DNA from: Autumnicola tepida
GTDB lineage: Bacteria > Bacteroidota > Bacteroidia > Flavobacteriales > Flavobacteriaceae
Reading direction: 5' to 3'
DNA length: 64,000 nucleotides
Assembly (NCBI RefSeq): GCF_031846485.1
Contig: NZ_JAVRHQ010000010.1
Location: forward strand, 76,672-140,671
Within the stretch, counting starts at the first letter, position 1, and every line of letters starts with the position of its first letter. The notes under the pieces are model-generated. The model was given only the letters and a program-made list of their open reading frames with translations, did no database searches and was not told the DNA's origin. Shown here one piece after another: positions 59,571 to 64,000 of the stretch. Made by a program: the position numbers and the translations under genes.

Positions 59571-60905
59571 TTATTCTTTCTCTTCAGGTTGAGAAGGGAG
59601 AATCCAGTCGTTATGGCTTAAATGCTTCCATTCTGCTTTTGCCATATCTACTTTTGGGTCGATAAAAGTCCGGTAAGGACCGCCATTTACGCTTACTTTG
59701 GAATCTATGTACACCTCTACCTGTTTGCCTTCTTCTTCAGCATACTTTTTTTCAAGAAACTGGGCGAACTGCCAGAGCAGGTCTGGTTTGGTATCTATGG
59801 AACGCTGCTGTTTCCTGCTCAGGAAATTGTTTTTGCGTACATAAACAGTATCTGTTGTGCCTTTTTCCACCACCTTAAAATGGCTCCTGCCGCCTTTGGA
59901 GCGCAGCATCATACGCCAGCTTAGCCGGTGGCCCTCTTCCGTCCACAGTACATCATCAGGAAAAAACCAGTGCCTTAGCGGCAGTGAAACCTGGATTATA
60001 AACCAGCAGGCCAAAATGGCAATTAACGGCTTGCGGTAAGAGGGCACAATGATTTCAGCTTTATCATAATGCGGTTTTTTCTTCCGAAGAAACCATTTGT
60101 TGACCTTTTGGGTGGGAAAAAAGAAAATAATAAAAGCTAACGAGAGGTAGGGAAAAATCCCGATATGGAACACAAAACTATTGAAAAGATGAAAGAAAAT
60201 TGCCAGAATAAATGCAGACAATCTTGTTTTGCGCCAAAGCAAAAGCGGAATAATAAGCAGGTCAAAACACAGCCCGAACCAGGTGATCGCATATCTTATC
60301 CATGGCTGCTGAAGGAATTCTCCCACCAGCCAGTAATCCCTTTTTCCCCTCATTAAAATGGCGGGCACCGTACCATCCAGCCAGTCTGGGTAAAGCTTCG
60401 CTACCGAAGCGTAGGTGTACACAATCCAGAGCTGGGCCACGATTACCAGCCAGATCCAGCGCGGCATGGAGATGCTCCTTATTTCAGGATTTTGGCGGGC
60501 ATCTATAGAAAGCCAGCGGTGCGCGGGAAGAAACAACATGATAATGCACAGCAGCATAAGAAGGTAATAGTGGTTGTTGTAAGAGGTCTTCTGCATAAGG
60601 TAAACACAGGACCACATTAAACCATAGCAAAACATGCTGAAGCGGTACTTAAACCCCAGCATCACAAAAACCCCAAACAGGCCCATAAGGCCATAGTACC
60701 AGAGCATTAAATTGCCCGGCAGGGGTTGCAGAAAATCAAAACCTATAAAATTGAAGGTAAATTCCGGGGGATCTATAAGGGTTCTTTGCACCCAGCCGGA
60801 GAAAATCGCCCCCCAGGCTTCCACTGTGATCAGAAAACCAAACATCACCCTGAAAACCACCAGGGCCGAATTGTCTATATGCTTAAAAAGCCAACTATTC
60901 AGCAT
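59571..60905 (-). CDS. HTTM-domain membrane protein (vitamin K-dependent carboxylase-like)
   Basis: A 444-residue protein. The HTTM (horizontally transferred transmembrane) domain fills about residues 1-280, with SALVVFRVMFGFLITVEAW near 13-31, YNNHYYLLMLLCIIMLFLPAHRWLSID near 109-135, and WIVYTYASVAKLYPDWLDG near 159-177; this domain is shared with vitamin K-dependent gamma-glutamyl carboxylase. After the last helix a soluble part (WTEEGHRLSWRMMLRSKGG ... YRTFIDPKVDMAKAEWKHL) follows, as in the animal enzyme and many Bacteroidota relatives. Activity in bacteria is mostly uncharacterised. Its first 11 bp overlap the ribF end. Confidence 0.85.
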   Translation of the reverse strand: MLNSWLFKHIDNSALVVFRVMFGFLITVEAWGAIFSGWVQRTLIDPPEFTFNFIGFDFLQPLPGNLMLWYYGLMGLFGVFVMLGFKYRFSMFCYGLMWSCVYLMQKTSYNNHYYLLMLLCIIMLFLPAHRWLSIDARQNPEIRSISMPRWIWLVIVAQLWIVYTYASVAKLYPDWLDGTVPAILMRGKRDYWLVGEFLQQPWIRYAITWFGLCFDLLIIPLLLWRKTRLSAFILAIFFHLFNSFVFHIGIFPYLSLAFIIFFFPTQKVNKWFLRKKKPHYDKAEIIVPSYRKPLIAILACWFIIQVSLPLRHWFFPDDVLWTEEGHRLSWRMMLRSKGGRSHFKVVEKGTTDTVYVRKNNFLSRKQQRSIDTKPDLLWQFAQFLEKKYAEEEGKQVEVYIDSKVSVNGGPYRTFIDPKVDMAKAEWKHLSHNDWILPSQPEEKE

Positions 60906-61833
60906 AATTATCGCGAATGTACTGCCGGGAAAAAGCTTCGTCCTGCTTCATGGCAATTTTAAGCTTTTCTACCGATTCGAACTTCTTTTCATCCCGAATG
61001 CGCACCAGTAAAGCGATTTGAAGGTGTTTCCCGTATAAATCCTTATCTAAATTAAAAAAGTAGGTTTCTATGGTCTGCTCATCGCCACCTACGGTGGGAT
61101 TAGTACCAATATTCATCATTCCGAAGAAATTCTGGCCATCGATATCGGCTTTTACCACGTATACGCCATTTTTGGGAATAAGCTTATAATCTTCCTTAAT
61201 TTGAAGGTTTGCAGTCGGGAACTCGAATTCCCTGCCAAGGCCACGGCCTTCCACCACCGTGCCGGTGAGTGTAAAAGGATGCCTGAGGTAGGCATTGGCT
61301 TTCTCTACCCTGCCTTCATCCAGCGCGTTCCTGATTTTTGTAGAGCTTACCGCTACTTCTTCCACCTCTTCTTTGCTGATCTCTTCCACTTCAAAACCAA
61401 ACTCTTCCCCAAATTTCCTTAAATCGTCGATATTGGCGGTACGGTTTCTACCAAAACGATGGTCGTAGCCAATAATCACCTTTTTCGCCTTTAGCTTGTT
61501 TACGAGGATATCCCGAACAAACTCGCGGGCGGAAAGCCTTGAAAACTGGTGGGTGAAGGGATGCACAATAAGATGGTCTACCCCGGTGGTTTCCAGGATT
61601 TGCTTCCGCTCGGTAATGGTATTTATGAGCCTGAGGCCGCTCTCTTTTTGCAGCACCATCCTGGGATGGGGAAAAAAAGTTAAAATAGCCGACTCCAGGT
61701 TCCCGGCTTTTGCCGAATTGACCAACCTTTCTATTATCTTCTGATGACCGGCATGAACGCCGTCAAAAGTCCCTATGGTTACAGCGGTGGAATATTCACT
61801 ACTAAAAGCGTTCGCTCCTTGGTGTTCTTTCAA
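60895..61833 (-). CDS. ribF: Bifunctional riboflavin kinase/FAD synthetase
   Basis: A 312-residue enzyme that phosphorylates riboflavin to FMN and adenylates it to FAD. The N-terminal nucleotidyltransferase domain has VTIGTFDGVHAGHQKIIERL near residues 15-34 (HxGH motif) and VIIGYDHRFGRNRTAN near 118-133. The C-terminal flavokinase domain has GRGLGREFEFPTANLQIKED near 198-217 (the PTANL motif) and PTVGG near 253. It lies 8 bp after pth and overlaps the HTTM gene by 11 bp, so pth-ribF-HTTM form one transcription unit. Length is typical. Confidence 0.96.
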   Translation of the reverse strand: MKEHQGANAFSSEYSTAVTIGTFDGVHAGHQKIIERLVNSAKAGNLESAILTFFPHPRMVLQKESGLRLINTITERKQILETTGVDHLIVHPFTHQFSRLSAREFVRDILVNKLKAKKVIIGYDHRFGRNRTANIDDLRKFGEEFGFEVEEISKEEVEEVAVSSTKIRNALDEGRVEKANAYLRHPFTLTGTVVEGRGLGREFEFPTANLQIKEDYKLIPKNGVYVVKADIDGQNFFGMMNIGTNPTVGGDEQTIETYFFNLDKDLYGKHLQIALLVRIRDEKKFESVEKLKIAMKQDEAFSRQYIRDNYAE

Positions 61834-61841
61834 AGTCAGCC

Positions 61842-62468
61842 TTATTTTCCGTTAAAATTGTTCATTGTATTTGAAACTCCCGCGGTTCCAAAGGATTTAA
61901 TGAGTTCTGCCGATTTCTTCAATCGTTCGGGCAGCTTTTCCTGCTCTTCCCCGGCCCATTCCCCCAGCACATAATCTATCTGCTGACCTTTGGAAAACTC
62001 ATCGCTAATCCCAAAACGAAAGCGGTTGTATTTATTGGTATTCAGCACATTCTGAATATCCTTAAGCCCGTTATGGCCGCCATCACTGCCTTTGGTTTTT
62101 AACCTGAGGGTCCCAAAAGGCAAATTAAGATCATCTGTAACCACAAGCAGGTTTTCATGCAAAATTTTCTCTTTGGCCATCCAGTAATTTACCGCTTTCC
62201 CGCTAAGGTTCATATAAGTGCTCGGCTTGAGCAAAATAAAGGTACGGCCTTTAAATTTAAACTGGGCAATGTCCCCCAGCCTGTCTGTAGCAAAGCTGAT
62301 ATCTTCCTGTGCCGCCAGCTGGTCCAGAATTTTGAAACCTATGTTATGCCTGGTGTTTTCATATTTTGGCCCAATATTTCCGAGGCCGGCAATTAAAAAT
62401 TTCTTCATTGGGTCTATTTCCTCCTTTGGCTTTTTGCTTTTTAATATTCTTCCGAAGAAAGACAGCAT
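61842..62468 (-). CDS. pth: Peptidyl-tRNA hydrolase
   Basis: A 208-residue enzyme that frees tRNA from peptidyl-tRNA dropped by stalled ribosomes. Catalytic residues are visible: Asn in AGLGNIGPKYENTRHNIGF (also the His), Asn in PSTYMNLSG, Asp in VTDDLNLPFG. The first 20 residues (MLSFFGRILKSKKPKEEIDP) are an extension seen in flavobacterial forms; the alternative start MKKFLIAGLGN at 62408 gives the canonical length. It opens the pth-ribF-HTTM group. The region upstream (62469-62879) holds heptamer arrays and the rplY terminator. Confidence 0.95.
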   Translation of the reverse strand: MLSFFGRILKSKKPKEEIDPMKKFLIAGLGNIGPKYENTRHNIGFKILDQLAAQEDISFATDRLGDIAQFKFKGRTFILLKPSTYMNLSGKAVNYWMAKEKILHENLLVVTDDLNLPFGTLRLKTKGSDGGHNGLKDIQNVLNTNKYNRFRFGISDEFSKGQQIDYVLGEWAGEEQEKLPERLKKSAELIKSFGTAGVSNTMNNFNGK

Positions 62469-62525
62469 AAGATTTATTTTCGATAAAATTAAAAAAAATC
62501 TTCAGCCTTTCTGAAAAAATAACAG

Positions 62526-62560
62526 TTGTCTGTTGTGGGTTGTGGGTTGTGGGTTTGAGG
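62526..62560. repeat. Heptamer array upstream of pth (five units)
   Basis: Consecutive units TTGTCTG, TTGTGGG (three times) and TTTGAGG follow in strict 7-bp register. It is 57 bp upstream of the pth start codon. Confidence 0.8.
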
Positions 62561-62619
62561 TTGCTTTACAAGAAAACTTCTAACCTGCTATTTTCGGCCA
62601 CGAATGCACTAATTTTCCG

Positions 62620-62661
62620 TTATGGGTTGTCCGTTGTGGGTTGTCTGTTGTGGCTTGTCTT
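62620..62661. repeat. Heptamer array, degenerate (six units)
   Basis: Units in strict 7-bp register: TTATGGG, TTGTCCG, TTGTGGG, TTGTCTG, TTGTGGC, TTGTCTT. The unit type is the same as in the array at 62526-62560, 59 bp away. The remainder of the 62469-62879 spacer has no gene; it holds a small GAGAG/CTCTC hairpin near 62706-62719 and the rplY terminator. Confidence 0.8.
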
Positions 62662-62810
62662 ACAATTTTTACTTAAAATTCTCCCCTCCTATATCTGGTT
62701 GTTCTGAGAGTTGGCTCTCAAAACTGTACAGACCCAATAACTCAACTGGCAACTTTTTCTTTACACCATGGACTTTTCACTTTACCCTCTTTACCTTAAT
62801 TTTTTTAACT

Positions 62811-62855
62811 AAAAAAGCATTCCGATTCTCGGTAATCCGAAAAAGGGAATGCTTT
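62811..62855 (-). terminator. Intrinsic terminator of rplY
   Basis: On the minus strand AAAGCATTCC pairs with GGAATGCTTT, followed by a T-run (A-run 62811-62816). It begins 25 bp after the rplY stop. Confidence 0.8.
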
Positions 62856-62879
62856 GCTATTAATTAAAAAAATAGTTGC

Positions 62880-63524
62880 CTATTCTTTGTTTTCTGCTTC
62901 GTCTACTTCAGTAGCCGGCACATCATCTGCTGCCACTTCGTCTTCATCTTCTTCCTCTTCATCAAGGGCTACGATGTTACGTGAAGTTCTAACCTGGCAG
63001 ATCACAGTGTTATCCGGATGCTGAACTTTGTACTTATCGCTTTCTACCGCGGTAACATAAAGTTTCTGGCCAATTTTAAGTTTTGCCACATCTGCCACAA
63101 TATAGTCAGGAAGGTCTCCGGGAAGTCCTTTTACCCTCAAACGACGAAGGTTGTAACGTAGAACCCCACCGTTTTTCACTCCGCGTGGAATACCCTCGGT
63201 ATGGATTGGTATTTCCATGGTAATTGGAGAGTCTTCAAAGATTTCATAGAAATCCATGTGAAGGATAGCATCTGTTACAGGGTGGAACTGAATGTCCTGA
63301 AGTACAGCATTATAGCTTTTGTCTCCTTCAAGTTTAATTTCCACTGTGTGAACATCTGGAGTGTACACTAAATTCTGGAATGCAATTTCCTCGGCAGCAA
63401 AGTGTAAAGGCTCCTGACCTCCACCATACAATACGCAAGGAACCTGTCCAGCATTACGCAAGGCTTTAGTTGACTTTTTGCCCACGCTTTCTCTTTTAGA
63501 TCCGTTGATCGTAAGTGATTTCAT
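62880..63524 (-). CDS. rplY: Large ribosomal subunit protein bL25 (Ctc form)
   Basis: A 214-residue long-form L25. The N-terminal 5S rRNA-binding domain (about residues 1-95) starts MKSLTINGSKRESVGKKSTKALRNAGQVPCVLYGG; the C-terminal Ctc domain follows (about 96-185, with EIPIHTEGIPRGVKNGGVLRYNLRRLRVKGLPGDLPDYIVADV). The end is a very acidic tail (EEEDEDEVAADD). It binds 5S rRNA in the 50S subunit. A -7 box at 63545-63552 lies upstream. In related genomes prs precedes it; here the upstream side is a 476-bp stretch full of short-period repeats reaching the window edge. Confidence 0.97.
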   Translation of the reverse strand: MKSLTINGSKRESVGKKSTKALRNAGQVPCVLYGGGQEPLHFAAEEIAFQNLVYTPDVHTVEIKLEGDKSYNAVLQDIQFHPVTDAILHMDFYEIFEDSPITMEIPIHTEGIPRGVKNGGVLRYNLRRLRVKGLPGDLPDYIVADVAKLKIGQKLYVTAVESDKYKVQHPDNTVICQVRTSRNIVALDEEEEDEDEVAADDVPATEVDEAENKE

Positions 63525-63544
63525 TATTGATAATTTTTAGGCTG

Positions 63545-63552
63545 CAAAAGTA
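63545..63552 (-). promoter_or_regulatory. Putative -7 box for rplY
   Basis: The minus strand reads TACTTTTG (TAnnTTTG), 20 bp before the rplY ATG. The heptamer array starts 20 bp further upstream and covers the expected -33 and upstream region. Confidence 0.45.
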
Positions 63553-63572
63553 ATTCTTTTTTCGGTTCTATA

Positions 63573-63656
63573 AAAGTTTGGGGTTTAAAGTTTAAAGTTT
63601 AAAGTTTGAGGTTGTGGGTTGTTGGTTCTCGGATTGGAATTTGGAGTTCCTGATTC
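63573..63656. repeat. Long degenerate heptamer array upstream of rplY (twelve units)
   Basis: Units in 7-bp register begin AAAGTTT, GGGGTTT, AAAGTTT (three times), GAGGTTG, TGGGTTG, TTGGTTC and fade through TCGGATT, GGAATTT, GGAGTTC, CTGATTC. All but the TCGGATT register fit NNNRTTN, so the period persists after unit identity is lost. Confidence 0.75.
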
Positions 63657-63688
63657 CGGTTGTGAATTGTAGACCGGGTTTGGAGTGT

Positions 63689-63709
63689 ATTAGAAGTTAG
63701 AAGTTAGAC
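63689..63709. repeat. Heptamer array of three GTTAGAA-type units
   Basis: ATTAGAA, GTTAGAA, GTTAGAC in 7-bp register. The final C is the first base of a 31-bp element (63709-63740) that recurs after the array at 63911-63960. Confidence 0.7.
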
Positions 63710-63740
63710 AAAAATGATATTTTCAAGTTGTGAAACTGAA
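63709..63740. repeat. 31-bp element following heptamer array, copy 1
   Basis: Begins CAAAAATGATATTT and ends GTTGTGAAACTGAA. Copy 2 at 63960-63990 differs by two substitutions and one base gap. Each copy starts exactly where a heptamer array stops. Confidence 0.75.
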
Positions 63741-63769
63741 TTAATTCTGAAAAATTAATTCACATTTTA

Positions 63770-63801
63770 CTCTTTCGCTCTTTTCCTCTTTGGCTCTTTT
63801 T
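63770..63801. repeat. Octamer array (four CTCTTTnn units)
   Basis: CTCTTTCG, CTCTTTTC, CTCTTTGG, CTCTTTTT without gaps. The reverse complement has CGAAAGAG and related units, as at 12788-12827. Confidence 0.7.
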
Positions 63802-63910
63802 ATTTATATCCTGGAATAAGAGAAATTCCGGAAGAACCAGCTCCCACAGAAAGAGCAGACAAATTTAGATTATGGGAATTTTCTTTAACTTTTGACCTTT
63901 TGATTTTTCA

Positions 63911-63960
63911 CAGTAGGCTGTAGGCTGTAGGCTGTAGGCTGTAGGCTGTAGGCTGTAGGC
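63911..63960. repeat. Heptamer array of seven TGTAGGC units
   Basis: One AGTAGGC followed by six exact TGTAGGC copies, ending at 63960. Perfect identity suggests recent expansion. The last C begins the second copy of the 31-bp element. Confidence 0.9.
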
Positions 63961-63990
63961 AAAAATGATATTTCCAGTTGTGAAAATGAA
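63960..63990. repeat. 31-bp element following heptamer array, copy 2
   Basis: Begins CAAAAATGATATTT and continues CCAGTTGTGAAAATGAA, matching copy 1 at 63709-63740. The 63525-64000 spacer holds this pair, four arrays and the rplY -7 box, and I see no gene in it. Confidence 0.75.
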
Positions 63991-64000
63991 ATACTCCTGA

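Noticed and set aside
63911..63960. Possible phase-variable coding repeat
   Set aside because: No ORF crosses the TGTAGGC array with a plausible start or family match; it lies in a spacer, at least within this window.
1..64000. tRNA, rRNA or other structured RNA genes
   Set aside because: I looked for the T-loop pattern GGTTCGAATCC and its complement in all spacers and found none; spacers are accounted for by terminators, promoters and repeats.

Overview
This is chromosomal DNA from a member of the Bacteroidota, almost certainly Flavobacteriaceae. Evidence: a C-terminal gliding/type IX secretion (T9SS) sorting domain, DUF4270 and DUF4286 proteins, an atpD-atpC pair separated from the other ATP synthase genes, a dimeric-type glycyl-tRNA synthetase, MrpA-G, and promoters carrying the Bacteroidota -7 box TAnnTTTG. 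I see no rRNA, tRNA, CRISPR array, prophage or complete insertion sequence. Most of the window is ordinary core genome, and the unusual material is in the spacers.

Layout. 1-504: partial SET-domain protein. 590-3727: biotin genes bioF-bioD-bioA. 3764-4195: MgtC-like membrane protein. 4206-9971: mrpABCDEFG cation/proton antiporter operon. 10188-10962: paired operator, frameshifted DUF2975 gene and its HTH partner. 11009-12781: M61 peptidase. 13036-14916: atpD-atpC. 15181-19434: GT5-like protein, DUF4270 lipoprotein, glmS. 19545-25480: panC, panD, flippase-like protein, esterase-fold protein, radA, M23 peptidase. 25482-33168: aldo/keto reductase, OmpA-like lipoprotein, exonuclease III, large T9SS cargo protein, glyS. 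33234-37897: coiled-coil membrane protein, ComF-like protein, Ig-like lipoprotein, omega-amidase, YagU-like protein. 37898-44896: ligase-associated DNA repair genes (helicase, ligase, MBL exonuclease), interrupted by a lipoprotein gene and by a DUF559 endonuclease gene inside a repeat array. 45031-50672: TerB-like protein, two SSAT-like acetyltransferases, aspartate kinase, a fused two-domain acyltransferase, an SDR-like protein. 50720-58954: VOC protein, hydroxyacid dehydrogenase, mgtE, rsmA, DUF4286, TPR protein, zeta-like toxin with a small partner, serS. 59571-63524: HTTM protein, ribF, pth, rplY.

Three kinds of repeat deserve attention. (1) Tandem arrays with a strict 7-bp period but different unit sequences lie at 13333-13402 (filling the atpD-atpC spacer), 62526-62560, 62620-62661, 63573-63656, 63689-63709 and 63911-63960; 8-bp-period arrays lie at 12788-12827 and 63770-63801. 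Two of the heptamer arrays, built from unrelated units, end at the first base of the same 31-bp element. (2) A DUF559 (Vsr-like) endonuclease gene is bracketed on both sides by the same two-unit palindromic module (40368-40662 and 41039-41487), which suggests an endonuclease-linked repeat system; a related, decayed array without a gene lies at 59108-59551. (3) Small hairpins with ACCT..AGG arms lie at 1915, 26680 and 50681.

Other points of interest are a one-base frameshift in the DUF2975 gene beside a well-preserved operator, absence of the PdeM nuclease gene next to the ligase-associated helicase, an esterase-fold protein whose nucleophile position is Asp instead of Ser, and a single-domain GT5-like protein in a row with glmS.
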